A stretch of 64,000 nt of DNA. Origin: Isoetes taiwanensis (lineage: Eukaryota > Streptophyta > Lycopodiopsida > Isoetales > Isoetaceae). The position numbers were made by a program, and so were the translations under genes. Of the stretch, positions 13,034-24,483 are shown piece after piece. Below the pieces are notes generated by a model. That model did no database searches, was not told where the DNA came from, and saw only the letters and a program-made list of their open reading frames with translations. Where the stretch lies: contig JAJEKV010000055.1 of NCBI GenBank assembly GCA_021234155.1, positions 2,969,090-3,033,089 of the forward strand, written 5' to 3'. Each line of letters begins with the position of its first letter. The first letter of the stretch is position 1.

Positions 13034-14111
13034 TAATGAACAGATGAGACGTCTTCCAATCTATAACAGATGACTGTAGTAGTTCTTTTCTGAGCATTTT
13101 TATAGCCTGCAAACCCTAGGCCTTAAAAGAAAAGATAGGCTTAGTTTGACCCAACCTAAAATATACGAAGCCCATTTTGGATTCGCCATGTTAGACATCT
13201 AGCAATAGACTTTTTTCGGCTAACTTAAAATATGTGAAGTCGATTTTGGATGGGGGGTACTATGTTCCATTAGTTTTTTTTTTAACAAAGCCTCTTTTAG
13301 ATTTTTAGATGCGAGACTTTTTGTGGATTTTGGATAGCCAGATTAGTTAGCAGGGTTTCCTTCGTTTCCGTTTCTCCTTCGCCTGTCGGCTTCCCACTCC
13401 TAAGATGCATCCACTGTAGCTGGGGTTTACTAGCTGGGGTTTTTTCTATTTTCTTAATGGCAGTTCCATGCACGACTATAGCGGTAGCAATAGCTCCATC
13501 ATTTTGTTCTTGCATCAAAATAAGAAGTCCTGACTGTTCAACATGATTAACTTCAGCTTCGATCACGACAGTGGATTGCTACCAAATTCTTCGGCCATTG
13601 AAAACGTAGGTTGAGTGGTATGGTTGTGAGTCCGGATATTCCTGATCTGCTTTTGAATTCTGGTAATTCTCAACAGCTTTCCTATCGTTAAAACCATGGT
13701 AGATACTGCCGTTGGCAAGAACTCAAACGTTAATTCCGCTATGGCTAGTGTTGCCATTTATTTATTTGCAAACAATCACCAGGTTGCATTATTATGCATG
13801 AAAATTGCTTTGAGTGCTATCCTATCGTGATCATGATGCAAACTAAAACTCTGAAGCTGCCCACAGTGAGTATCAAGCAAAGGAAGGAAGAAAAGGGGTT
13901 GGAGATTTCTTCCGCTTAGTGGTAAGGCAGCAATATTAATATGCTTTTTCAAGGAGTCGGGAATGGAAATAGATTTCGTATATTCTCATCAGAAACCGGG
14001 AGCGGAATGGATCGGAGCGGAATGGAAAGGCCATGAATAAGAGAATTTAAGCCATTTACTCGGTGAGCATAGCATTTACTTTGTCTCAATTGGTGGCATA
14101 ATTATTGATCA

Positions 14112-15029
14112 ATGCAGACATATATTACGTCAATCGGGCAAGTTATCTTGAAAAAGAATCTCAGTCAATCTGCAAGAATATGCAATATGGCAGGTGTAAG
14201 TAATCATCAACTACCATCAGAAATTCACCATTTTTTTATAGAAAGGTTTGATGAATACAGAGTTTCACATGTTTCTACCAATGAAAGAACAATTGTTTTT
14301 GAGAACTGGAGGAAAAAAATAGTTCAGATTTGCACATCTATTAGAAAAGCATGGTCTCTGCCAGAAGGGAAATATGTCCATGCTCAAGTCATAGAAAGTG
14401 ATCTTACGCAGCATATGTTACTTGGGAGCCTTTTGGTCAGAATGCATGCAAAGCTTGACATTCTGGAAATTGCTTTCCATCTGTTTAATGCATCTGATTA
14501 CGAAGATGGAATCTCATGGACAGTCTTAATTGCATCGTGCTAAATATTTGGGCTGGACAAAGAAGCCCTTCAATTGTTTAGACAAATAAAGCAAGGAGAA
14601 ATAGTACCCAAGTAGATTTACTTTCAGTACTGTTCTCACTGCATGCTCAGCCACTGGATCTCTAGAAGAAGGCAAAGAGATCCATGCTAACGTTGTACAT
14701 TATGGACTCGAATCTGATCTTGTTGGGGGGGAAGGGGGGGAGGGGACACTAACACTGTTTTCCATCTTTTCTACCACATGCAGTTCGAAGGTTTTGTTCC
14801 AAGATATATAACTATGATCATTGTTCTTAATGCCTGTGCTATTTCTGTTGTTCTAGCAGCTGGTAAGAAAATTTATAGCCACGTTGTCTGTAAAGCTACT
14901 GAATCTAACATTTTAATGGGCAATGCATTTATCAACATGTATGGAAGATGTCAGTGCTTAAAAGACGCATGGTCAGCACTGTCACATTCCGTATATTGGA
15001 ATAAAAAATGCATAGTTCTTGCTAGTTAG
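14112..15029 (+). pseudogene. Pentatricopeptide repeat (PPR) protein gene, broken fragment
   Basis: PPR proteins are helical-repeat RNA-binding proteins that act mostly in plastids and mitochondria. Three recognisable blocks lie in order. The first (14,112-14,543) has LPEGKYVHAQVIESDL, LLGSLLVRMHAKLDILEIA and ISWTVLIASC. A middle block (about 14,640-14,730) reads ATGSLEEGKEIHANVVHYGLESDL. The last (14,778-15,029) has ITMIIVLNACAISVVLAAGK and GNAFINMYGRC. These are the alternating helix patterns (GKxIHAxVIxxGLESD, NALINMYGKCG) of plant PLS-class PPR proteins. A low-complexity G-rich stretch at 14,725-14,745 interrupts the frame. Start, end and most repeats are missing. It lies inside the 11.1-kb unit 1 insert, so it may be a captured fragment. 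Confidence 0.75.
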
Positions 15030-15249
15030 AATAATTCTAGGTCGATCTATCATGCCGCAAGCAAAAGATCTTCACGGATGGCTTGCTTGAAAACCGCTCT
15101 GGATCACACAAAAACCTCCATGGCTCGCTTGGAGGCCTGCAATGCAGCGGATTTTGTAGGCCTGAGCTAGATCTTTTCAGGTTTTCTATCCTTTTCCATG
15201 CCAACATGTATCATTACATGCATCTTACCTACTCATTTTTTGCATTTGC

Positions 15250-16015
15250 TTTCCAGATTGAAGAATTGAAGAAGATTCTGGAAGATTTAAGGAGAGCATC
15301 TATAAAAATTCCGACGAAAGGATCCTGTATGCAGAAGCAGGCTAAGAGTTTGTGGATCTTCTGCTAAGCCTTCTTGGCTTGCCGTATAGTTGTGTTATGA
15401 ACCTCCTAAGCACTGCTAGAATACGAAGCATAGCCAAGCTGTATCAGAGTGCATGCACCCTTGATGAATCACTGATATACATCAAAGAGGATGAGTCAAT
15501 AACAGAAGCCTTCTAAGCCTCTGCCTTTTCTGACTGCTAATCCACAGTGCTGGCATCAAATTTCCTACTATAAATGCGATTGCTGCAACAAATTTATCAA
15601 GGGACATTTCCGTAAGCATCATTCTTATGAGGCACACTGAGAATCATCAGAGACAGAGACAGATTAGTTTTGAGCTTACTCTTGTTAAAGGAACTCCAGA
15701 GAGCCCACCTGGTAAGAACCCAGGGTTTGCAGAAAAGAGTAGCAGGTTTATTATATCTGATGATTTAAACATTCCTCCTTTCTCTACCATCAAGAGCATA
15801 GATCTGCTTAATTCTTTGAACCGGCATCGTATGTCAGATCTCATGAGTCTGGAGCTTACTGTTGGGGAAAATGAGGTAACATTATACTGCACAACTCCTT
15901 TGCCTTTAGTTATTTATTTTTTCTGTAAGCCATTGGTTTTGGTTTGATACGTGATGGCTATTGCGAAAGCTTCTCTCACTTCCTCAACTGTCTTTAATGA
16001 TATCTTCAAGTCTAA
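15250..16015 (+). pseudogene. DUF674 family gene, broken copy
   Basis: DUF674 is a plant-specific family of unknown function. Diagnostic blocks occur in order. LYAEAG, a stop codon, then EFVDLLLSLLGLPYS (about 15,328-15,395) corresponds to the family's LFAEAGKDFVDFLFSLLTLP. WHQISYYKCDCCNKF (about 15,550-15,596) resembles its Cys-rich segment. SRFIISDDLNIPPFSTIKSI and DLLNSL (about 15,747-15,822) match TDDLxVxPxSSxSSxxLLNSL. AIAKASLTSSTVFNDIF (about 15,959-16,009) matches LLKASLTSKSALTNxF. Intron-like AT-rich sequence lies between the last two blocks. An in-frame stop sits in the AEAGKxF motif and the frame shifts elsewhere. It follows the PPR fragment directly, on the same strand. Confidence 0.75.
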
Positions 16016-18234
16016 AATCAAGCCAGTTCATTGAACAACATAGCCGGCTAACGAGGAATCCAGAATTTTGAAGCTCTTAGTTTTATCACAACGACTGTAA
16101 AATTTCTTGCTTTTAATCATGTGCTTTCCATGCTAAGATGTATTATCTTTTTTATTTTGATGAACTTCCCTACATAAGCCATACTGTTATCCATTCCCGA
16201 AGAACCATATTAGTAATAACAGCAGTCAATGAGAGGAAATTCATGAATGAGATATTATGCCCATCATGAGATATTCTCATGATATCCTCATGACATTACC
16301 AATATGTAATATCATCTTATATGCACCTATTATATGTTCGTAGTGCTTTTATTTGAAACACACAGGGTTGCTGTATATTTTACAAACTCCCATCTAACTA
16401 GCATTGGGTTGCTGTCATGCCTTATGGTTACTATCATGCCGTAAGAGCGATAGCCTTATGTGGTAGTCTCATGTCGCCTGACCATATTAGCTATGTTTGA
16501 ACTATTGCATGTTGCACACACATTTATGCTTGTTGTAGGTCACTATTACCAGCTTCCTCCTTTAGTTCCAGTATAGATAACAATTTTTTTCTTTTGTACT
16601 GCTTGTAAATCTGTAGGATTTACTTAGTCCAAGTTTGTACTTTTCTATCAGAGTGCAGAGCCAAGTGAAAAGGGAATGGATGTTAGCCAGTTTCTCATGC
16701 TTGATTTAGGTAATTGTCTCTTCTTTGCAACACCAGATACAACAGATACAACTGCATAGGCTTTAAACCAGAAGCACAGAACTAATGGAGCTTATTGAGT
16801 TGTCTTATCACCATGGATTGGCAGTATGGGATGTTGAACTTGTCAATGTACAGGTCCTAGATCTAAGACATGGTGTTCTGTTTCTAGATACAGAAAATGT
16901 TGCAGCTGAAATGTAAATCATATCTTTGCCATGTCTAATGTATTTTTTTTTTTCATGCAGTTCTGCATTTTATAGCTACAGGATAAGCAGCTATAAAATG
17001 CCGTAACCAATTTCCTTGAGACTAGTATTCTGCCATAGGTTGATTTCTTAATATTGTGGAGATAATCAAGCGATAAAACAAATAAATCAAGTGAAAAATG
17101 CAAATAAATGATCTTATGGTGGAGTCTAAGTTCGTTTTCATTATGGGTGGTTCACGCCATAAAAGCTTACATACTTGAGGTAGGAATTCTTTTTTTAATT
17201 AATTGCGAAAGTAAGCCAAACTTGTTATGTGGCTGCACTTGTGGTTGCAATCTGTGTGGCTGCACTTGTTGATATTTCCAAGCGGGCATAGGTATACGAA
17301 CTTTATGCAACAAAATGAATTCGCAATAACAAGCAAATGATTTTGAACATCTGCAACAATATTCCATGTATTGAGAGAATTCCAACATGATATTGGAAAT
17401 TACAAGTTCAACTTGAGTATTTATCGACAAATTTCTGAAGGGGGTTTCCATAGGCATAGGCACATTGTTATGTAGTAAATGTAATGGAATCTTGTGGATA
17501 TGGCGTGCACACACATTCTACTTTATGTTTATTTCTTCATGTTTCATTTTGTTACCTTCTTAACTTTGAAAATGCCATTCAAGCCCATTCATTAATGGGA
17601 TGAACATGCTACAACATTGTGGCTCACATATAGGGGGGTTTAGATATAAGGCTTGCTAATGGATAGTGCCACTATGTGCATTCCCCCATAGCATGAGGTA
17701 CCTCTTGCTTCCCATACCGTAGTATGGTTACATCTTGCAAATGAAATATTTAGGATTGCACTATTTTATATTTTTGGATTATTTTTAATCTTTCACTTAA
17801 AAAATTCAACATCTTTCTTATTTCTCCCTTTTTGTCTCTTCATAAACAAATTAATTTTGTTCATACCATCTCAACAAAGTATCATGTGAACCTAGTGCAC
17901 AATTAGCAAGTTGCATATAGAGCAACTTTCAAAAATCAAAAGTTTTTTTTCAATCTTGGTGGTAGTGGTGGGCAACTAGGGATGAAGTCGTTAAACAACC
18001 TATTTTGTTACAACTTAAATCACAATTATAAGTACTTTGAACTCTTTCCTATTACACTTTATCTTTACAAATGCATCCAAAGGAAAATCTACCTTAATGG
18101 CACACATATATATTTAAAGGAAAAAAAAAAAAAAAATTGAGACATGACTTTGCCAAGGCATTTGTACCATAGTGTCTTTGCTCACCTATTACACGATCTT
18201 AATCAATCTTTCTTTTCGGCCTTTCATTACTCCC
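16016..18234. other. AT-rich stretch inside the 11.1-kb segment, no gene recognised
   Basis: No protein motif was recognised on either strand. A 115-codon minus-strand frame (17,167-17,514) contains short internal repeats (GTGGCTGCACTTGT twice near 17,230-17,270) and looks non-coding. A possible exon-like stretch lies near 16,655-16,710 but has no recognised family. Confidence 0.35.
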
Positions 18235-18345
18235 CTAACTTCCTTGAGTTGAAGGAAGTTAGGAAGATAAAGATGAATTGAGGGTCTATTTGGCGGGCTT
18301 GGGGTGAAGGTTGAAGGCTTCACCTTCACCCCAAGCCTGCCAAAT
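18235..18345. repeat. Two adjacent hairpins (snap-back repeats)
   Basis: The first inverted repeat has 11-bp perfect arms CTAACTTCCTT (18,235-18,245) and AAGGAAGTTAG (18,252-18,262). The second has 24-base arms at 18,288-18,311 and 18,322-18,345 around a 10-base loop, with one mismatch. Its core is GCTTGGGGTGAAGGT. A related sequence, CCCCAAGCCCGC, recurs at 19,096-19,107. This could be a folded mini-transposon end or a transcribed hairpin; the sequence alone does not decide. Confidence 0.6.
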
Positions 18346-19189
18346 AATTCCCTCATCTCATGTACAAGATCATCTTTGATGCATTCTTTGTGGAAGGCAT
18401 AAGGATCATGTCAATATGCTCCAATTGCCTAGTCTAACAAAAGAACTAACAAAGCTGCTCACAACAATGTTAGCCAAGTATAAAGCCCCGGGTCCATCTT
18501 GTCCACAATCATTTTTGCATTGCATTGACTAATATTACTCAAAGTAGCAATGTATGGGATTCAAGAATAACAGGATGTTGGCTAATATGTTCATGACATA
18601 TGCGTGAGATTTCCTTCTCACAATGTGATTTTTGCTACTTTGATTTGAAGATGCTAAGAACTGGTCACCATCATTGCCACGCTTTCATACAAGGATGCAT
18701 GTGTGGCACAAAACAAAAATGTCATGCTTCTAAGACCTAGGATCATCAATATGAAAACATGCGGAAATTATCAATTGAAGAATAGAATGATGGCAATATA
18801 ATACACCTTACAATGCTTGAAGACTATAATCTGCTTAGGGGCTTGCCTTTTCTAGGGGACAAGGATTCTTTGGAATTCTAGCTTGTCACGTGCTATTACT
18901 ATGTCGTCTAGACTAATATGTGCTTCACGTTAGCTAATGCGGTCTAAAAGGGATTTTCCCTTATGCGACTTTATTTAACCTACACTCACAAGATTAGGCC
19001 ATGCACATATCAAACATGTTGTGTTTCCATTGGCGTTTCTCCTCGTGTTTTCTACATCATCCTAAGTTTATTCCTTCTTTAAACTTTTTTTTAACCCCAA
19101 GCCCGCTTTTCTGTGGAAATGCAAGCTTTGGGTGAAGGATAGGATGGGGATGCCGACAACATGTGCAAAGCTGTGCACCTAAGCCAACA

Positions 19190-20060
19190 ACCCCACCTCG
19201 TGCAAGTAAAGAAGTAGCACCTGATGCAATCCATCAGGCACTCATCCAACCCAGAGTACGTGACCTTCCTCAACGCCATAAGAGAAAGGCCGCTGACCGA
19301 GAGCGAGCTCGTGCAAACGCTGGAACCCCACGTCATCGACAAAGAAGAAGCGCCGCGGCAAGATCGGCCGTAACACCTGGTCGGTCATTACGCGCCACCG
19401 GGGCGTCCCGACATTACAACCCGATGGCCATGATCAAGATGTTCCCAGTGACCGTATCTACGAGATACGAGTACATACCAATGCAACACCAGAAGACGGG
19501 ATGAGCAGCTGGACCGACGACCTGGCATTCCATCAAATACCTTACGTCGCCGTGGGATGCAGAGTCATAATCGTTACCAACATGGACATCTTGGGAGAAA
19601 TAGTCAATGGAATGGCGAACGATTAGCCTACATAGAGGCCGAACGAGCAAAGCGAGGGACGCCGAAAGGCATCCGCGTCCACATCGGCGACTCCCTCCAC
19701 TACATGCCGCGTCAAGCCAGCGCCGGTGAAATCAGTACGAGGCACTAGGGGCCCAAGACCATCTTCAAGAGAACATTCTCGCTTCGTCTTTGGCGTCACG
19801 CCATGACAGGCCATAAGAGACGAGCTCCACGATAGAAGGCAACGCATTAATTGGTCGTGGAGGAGGCGTTCACGCCTGGGCTATTATCGTGATGCTCTCG
19901 CGAATAAAGGGCGAAGGAAGCAAACTGTCGATCGTGTGTAAACATGATGGCGGACTTCCGGCCGAACAAAACGCTTTCTAATGTAGCCGCTTCAAAACCT
20001 CCGTGGTAATCCGCGACTTCACCGTGCGAGGAGACCGCACATTTCGAGCTTATTTGCGCG
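19190..20060 (+). pseudogene. PIF1-type helicase, C-terminal part, GC-rich remnant
   Basis: The recognisable pieces are NPEYVTFLNAIRERPLTESE and ELVQTLEPHVID (about 19,235-19,340), VGCRVIIVTNMDILGEIVNG (about 19,550-19,612), a WRHAMTGHK block (about 19,791-19,817) comparable to the AMTxHKxQG motif, and VMLSRIKG (about 19,889-19,912). This series matches the later motifs of PIF1-like helicases, including those of Helitron Rep/Hel proteins. The region is clearly richer in G+C than its surroundings. It is a fossil with several breaks and no recognisable N-terminal half. Its source (Helitron, another mobile or viral element, or a host gene) cannot be decided here. Confidence 0.6.
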
Positions 20061-20337
20061 GCGGCGGATTCTTCCTATTAGGGACTCAATAAGGGATGCA
20101 CAATGTAAGATTCATATAGTAACACATATTAAATTAGCATGCCGCTTATTTTGACATGATTGTGTTGTGGGGTTTGTGGAGTTTACATGATTTAACAATA
20201 AAGCTTTGGCCTTTAAATGCCATTCCTGCATACTTAGGAAGTGCATCGACTTATTGGACAATACTTGGAATATACTTGATATGCTTCTCCATTTTGTATA
20301 GGGTAAAGCCTCTCTAGTGCTAATACTTTTTTGATTT

Positions 20338-20489
20338 AGATCTTTAAACCTTAATATACGGCATACAAAAACTTGTACGTGCATACCCCACAAACGAGGA
20401 TTGCTATGTATGGTCCAGATCTTGGAATAAAGGGCAAATATGCCCATCCGACAGCTCTTGTTGCCCTACGTAATCCCCCGTGTGAATAT
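20338..20489. mobile_element. MITE-X copy 2, partial
   Basis: It matches the inner part of MITE-X: ACTTGTACGTGCATACCCC, GAGGATTGCTATGTATGG, GGGCAAATATGCCCATCC and CCCGTGTGAATAT. The copy stops abruptly at 20,489, where the foldback element begins. Its GGGCAAATATGCCC is the uninterrupted form of the site hit by the RTE LINE at 5,261-8,143. Confidence 0.65.
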
Positions 20490-20689
20490 CTAGCATAATA
20501 ACAGGGGGTTACTTTTAGATTTTTATACGTTTTTTCACATGGTTTTTCTATGATTTCGTTGTTGTATTCATTGAGGTGTACTAAATAGTATTTCTAGAGT
20601 GCACCTTTTATGGGCCGTTAATTTTCGTTGGCTGAAACAATCCGAGGCTTGTTGTCAAACCCTGCATGTGTTTGTGCATGAACACTGCG

Positions 20690-20822
20690 CATGTGTGTGC
20701 ATGTGCATGTGCATGTGCATGTGCATGTGCACGTGCATGTGTTTGTGCATGAACACTGCGCATGTGTGTGCATGTGCACGTGCATGTGTGTGCATGTGCG
20801 TGTGTGTGCATGTGCATGTGTA
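20690..20822 (+). repeat. CATGTG-rich microsatellite in the left foldback arm
   Basis: Tandem GCATGT/GTGCAT units are interrupted by two copies of TTTGTGCATGAACACTGCG. The complementary run in the right arm (23,942-24,058) differs in unit number and order, so the two arms have slipped independently. Confidence 0.85.
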
Positions 20823-21391
20823 CTTGCCCTCTTGGATTCTTGTTGTCGGAGTGGATTTTTGCTGACGGATTGCTCACACTTACAAAGGTATTTGTTTTTT
20901 AATGTTTCTTCAGTTAGCATAATGATTTTTTTTTTACAAGGTATTGGTTTCCTGATTCTACAATGCAATGGCAAAACCCGCATTTGTTTCCTTCCCTTTG
21001 TCTGTTCTAAGATTTGTTGCAGATTCAAAAAGAGATTATAGTTTAGGCCCCCTGTTTGCTTCCAACTTCTTGGACATTCCTGGCCTTGCCGGATTGTTCA
21101 TAGCAGCTAGCCTTCAGCTTCAATCAACAAATGGATTCTTGTGCACACAACAAAGTGATTATTCAAGCCCTTTTTCTCGAATCGATGCGGATCGGTTGAA
21201 ACAAAGGCCACAAGAATGCATTTATATTGTAGGTTTGGAATTTTAATCGAATCGGAAGGTGAATCATGCATTACATTTAAGCTAGAGATGGAGCATCCAA
21301 AATCATATGGATTGATGAACAATGGTTTCATTGTGGAAGAGAAATAGTTGTAGCTGAAGTAGCAACACGTGGAATGCTAACAGAGCAAGCT

Positions 21392-23370
21392 TGCTTCAAA
21401 ACCTCTACCCTTGATCTCGCTTCACCGACTGTTACAGGAAACCTACTCCACACACCAAACTGGCCTCTTCTCTTCACCTGTTAAACCAAAGCCAGGCGAC
21501 CCGTGAGAAAGTGTCACTGGTTCTTTATGAACCTCACTAATTGTTATTGCAGAGTAATGTTGGTGTTGTTGTCTTCCATGCAATGGTTTGTGAATACAAC
21601 ATTATTGTCGAGCATATCAATGTCTAAAGCTCTTATTCGATTCAATTTTATTTCGCTACTGGTTTTGTGAATAAAACATTATTGTAGAGCATATCAATGT
21701 CAAAAGCTTTTATTTGATTCAATTTTATTTCACTAGTAAAATTCTATTCTCTAAATTAATATCAATCTAACTAACTTCTTTCCTTTATGTTCATGCAGAC
21801 TATAGCATTTCCCAATCCATCAATTCCACTGACATTCCTCCGATGCCTGAAGTCAACACGATGTTGATCCACACATTATTACTGTACCATAGAACCCAAT
21901 AAATGAAGATCAAGTTCAATTAGTCCCGCCACCATTAGTGCAACCACCACCTGCACACGGTGAAGACCCTATTGATGTGTTGTCATTATGGTTGGTTGAA
22001 TACATGAACTTTCTTATCCATCTCTACACCATCCCCAAGGCCCCGAAGGGGCCAAAAAATTTGTTAGTTAACACAAACCATTACAACCAACACTTTAAAT
22101 TAAATTCCCCCTAAAACCCCCTTTGGTTTAGGTGCATATTCACACAGGGGATGATGTAGAGCAGCAAGAGCCCCTTTTATACCCCCTAAAACAGTATAAT
22201 ACATGCATGAAATCAACACCATTGAGTACATTGCCTCAAACCTTATAGTATTTTGCAACTCTCATTATATAGTATAGATAAACTTCTACGAGCATACCCC
22301 ACAAATGAGGATCGCTATCTACGGTCCAAATCAAAGAATAAGTCGTGAATATGCCCATCCAATAGCTCTCGTTGCTCGGAGTCACCTCCCGTGTGAATAT
22401 GCACCCAAACCAAAGGGGGTTTAAGGGGGATTTTTATTTAAATGTGTCAAATGTAATGGTTTGTGTTAATAATGTTTAAGGTAGTTGTGTGTTAATGGTT
22501 TGTGTTAACTAAAATTTTTTTTGGCCCCTTCGGGGCCTTAAGGATGGTGTAGGGGTGTAGATATAGACATTACCTAATACTCTAATGATGGATGGTATAT
22601 CATTAGCCTCACAAATCTAACAAACTAGAGGTGCTCAAATTATGGAAACGAACACATTGCATAGAATTAGACATATAATATTATACCAATACCAATATTA
22701 ATACATGAGGTAGTAGTATGTAATAATAGAATTTATTAATAATGAACAAGTCTTACACATGAGACATTCTACTTCTGTGATGCCAAATTGCCATCAATCA
22801 AGCCATTGGCTAAATTCATTCCCACCTATATTGACCAGTGCTAAGTTGCAGTTAGAAACTGATCAACCCTCTTTTCAGGTTCGATATGGCATTGTTAATT
22901 TGACGGCGGGTTGCTTACGACAAATCGCTTCCATGAGTCATCCATGGACCCTTTTATCTTGTTAGAGGGAATGAATAAATAACGTGTTAACATACATGCT
23001 TTTCATCTTTGCGTTAGTTATTAATAACAAATCTCAATCTATCTAAACATTATAAACTATGGGGTAGCAAATCCTCATACCAGTGGCATGGAAGGGAGTC
23101 CAAGACTCGTTCAAGAATTTGAGAAGATCTGACACAACACTGACTTGCTCCAGAGTCTTCTCAGTATCCTGAATTCCACAGGATCACTGATCAATGTTGT
23201 TCAATGACAATCAGAGAAATGACAATCAGAGTCTGGTGTTAGAAATAAAAGATCTTGGAGTCTGTATTGGACCACGGTTGGTAGCCTGCAAGGATTTCAC
23301 CCTCCTGTTTAGGATATAGGTCTGCCAAACTTTTTATCTTCTCAATTATTAAGATCACATTGTTCGATCC
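21392..23370. other. Interior of the foldback element outside MITE-X
   Basis: AT-rich sequence between the arms. A short near-direct repeat (AACATTATTGTCGAGCATATCAATGTC-like, twice) lies at 21,598-21,710. No transposase or host protein motif was recognised. A 68-codon open frame at 22,759-22,965 has no family motif. Confidence 0.4.
22024..22554. mobile_element. MITE-X copy 3, complete, nested in the foldback element
   Basis: This copy shows both ends. It has GGCCCCGAAGGGGCC at 22,039-22,053 and again at 22,523-22,537 (the sequence is its own near-complement), flanked outward by ACACCATCC and GGATGGTGT. The inverted arms (about 22,024-22,190 and about 22,365-22,554) share TTAGTTAACACAAACC, CCCCCTTTGGTTT and ATTCACAC. 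The central part of about 170 bases is unique. There is no coding capacity. It serves as the reference for the other copies. Confidence 0.8.
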
Positions 23371-24483
23371 AAAGCTTGCTGTTAGCATTCCACATGTTGT
23401 TATTCAGCTACAGCTATTTCTCTTTTACAATGAAACCATTGTTTATCAATCCATATGATTTTGGATGCTCTATCTCTAGCTTAAAGGTAATGCATGATTC
23501 ACCTTCTGGTTCGATTAAAGTTCCAAACCTACAATATAAATGCATTCTTGTGGCCACTGTTTGACTGATCTGCATGACTCAAAAAGGGCGTGGAATAATC
23601 CGCCTGTCGTGTGCATAAGAATCCGTTTGTTGATTGAAGCTAAAGGCTGGCTACTATGAACAATCCTAAGGCGAGGAATATCCAAGAGTTGGAAGCAAAC
23701 AGAGGGCCTAAACTCTATATTCTTTTGAATCAAGCAAAGAAATTTTAGAACAGGATAAAGGGAAGGAAACAAAGGCGGGTTTTGCAAAGACTACATTGTA
23801 GAACCAAGAAACTAATACCTTGTAAAAACCATTATGCTAATCAAGAGACATTAAAAACAAATACCTTTGCAAGTATGAGCAAAAATCCACCTCGTGGTAG
23901 CAAAAAAATCCACTCAGATAACAAGAATCCAAGAGGGCAGTACACATGCACATGCGCATGCACACATATGCACTTACACTTGCACATGCACAAGCACATG
24001 CATGCATGCATGCATCGCATGCACATGCACATGCACATGCATCGCATGATGTTCATGCACAAACACATGCAGAGGAAGACAACAACCCTCGGATTGTTCC
24101 AACTAATGAAAATCAACGGCCCATAAAGGGTGCACTCTAGAAATACTATTTAGTACACCTCAACGAATACAACAATGAAATCATAGAAAAACCATGTGAA
24201 AAAGCGTACACAAATCTAAAAGTAACCCCCTGTTATTGTGCTACATATTAGCTCTAATGATCATTCTTTTTCTTCTTAGCCATTCAATGAGATCTGTATC
24301 TTCATTGACATCCTTTTTCCTTATGTGTATAATTCCTGTTCGCTAGTTAACGTGCAATTCTTTAATGTCCATATTATTTCTCAATGGAATTAAAGCCTTT
24401 GCAGGCATACTGGTATGCCCTGATATGGGAAAAAATAACCCTTAAGAAGGTTGCTGTACGATTAAAATACCCTGCAGTTCTGC

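Larger units (their letters stand above)
20491..24243. mobile_element. 3.75-kb foldback element with arms of about 0.9 kb
   Basis: Left arm 20,491-21,391 and right arm 23,371-24,243 are inverted complements over nearly their full length. The outer ends are TAGCATAATAACAGGGGG and its complement CCCCCTGTTATTGTGCTA. Inner parts share TGGAATGCTAACAG / CTGTTAGCATTCC. Each arm holds a long run built from CATGTG/CACATG units (left about 20,690-20,820; right about 23,942-24,058). The arms also carry short scattered open frames that probably reflect the repeat, not genes. No transposase was recognised between the arms. Long inverted repeats fit a foldback or MULE-like non-autonomous transposon. No target-site duplication could be fixed because the left flank is itself a broken MITE-X. 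Confidence 0.75.
13349..24483. mobile_element. 11.1-kb segment present in unit 1 and absent from units 2 and 3
   Basis: Units 2 and 3 read GATTAGTTTTTC where unit 1 reads GATTAGTT, then 11,135 bases, then TAGTTTTTC. This is a perfect 5-bp TAGTT direct repeat (13,344-13,348 and 24,484-24,488). The termini are AGCAGGGTTTCC on the left and CCCTGCAGTTCTGC on the right. Both hold a GCAGGGT-like sequence in inverted orientation, but no long terminal inverted repeat is visible. The segment carries fragments of a PPR gene, a DUF674 gene and a PIF1-type helicase, plus a 3.75-kb foldback element with a MITE-X inside. It could be one large transposon with captured genes, a nest of several insertions, or original sequence deleted from units 2 and 3 between TAGTT repeats. 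Confidence 0.6.

Noticed and set aside
20599-21041. Overlapping open frames rich in Cys/Val/His or Met/His
   Set aside because: They are translations of the CATGTG microsatellite in several frames, not genes.
13349-24483. Reading the 11.1-kb segment as a single Helitron because it ends CTGCTAG before T
   Set aside because: The left end does not start with TC after an A, and a 5-base direct repeat flanks the segment; Helitrons make none. The apparent CTAG spans the duplicate.
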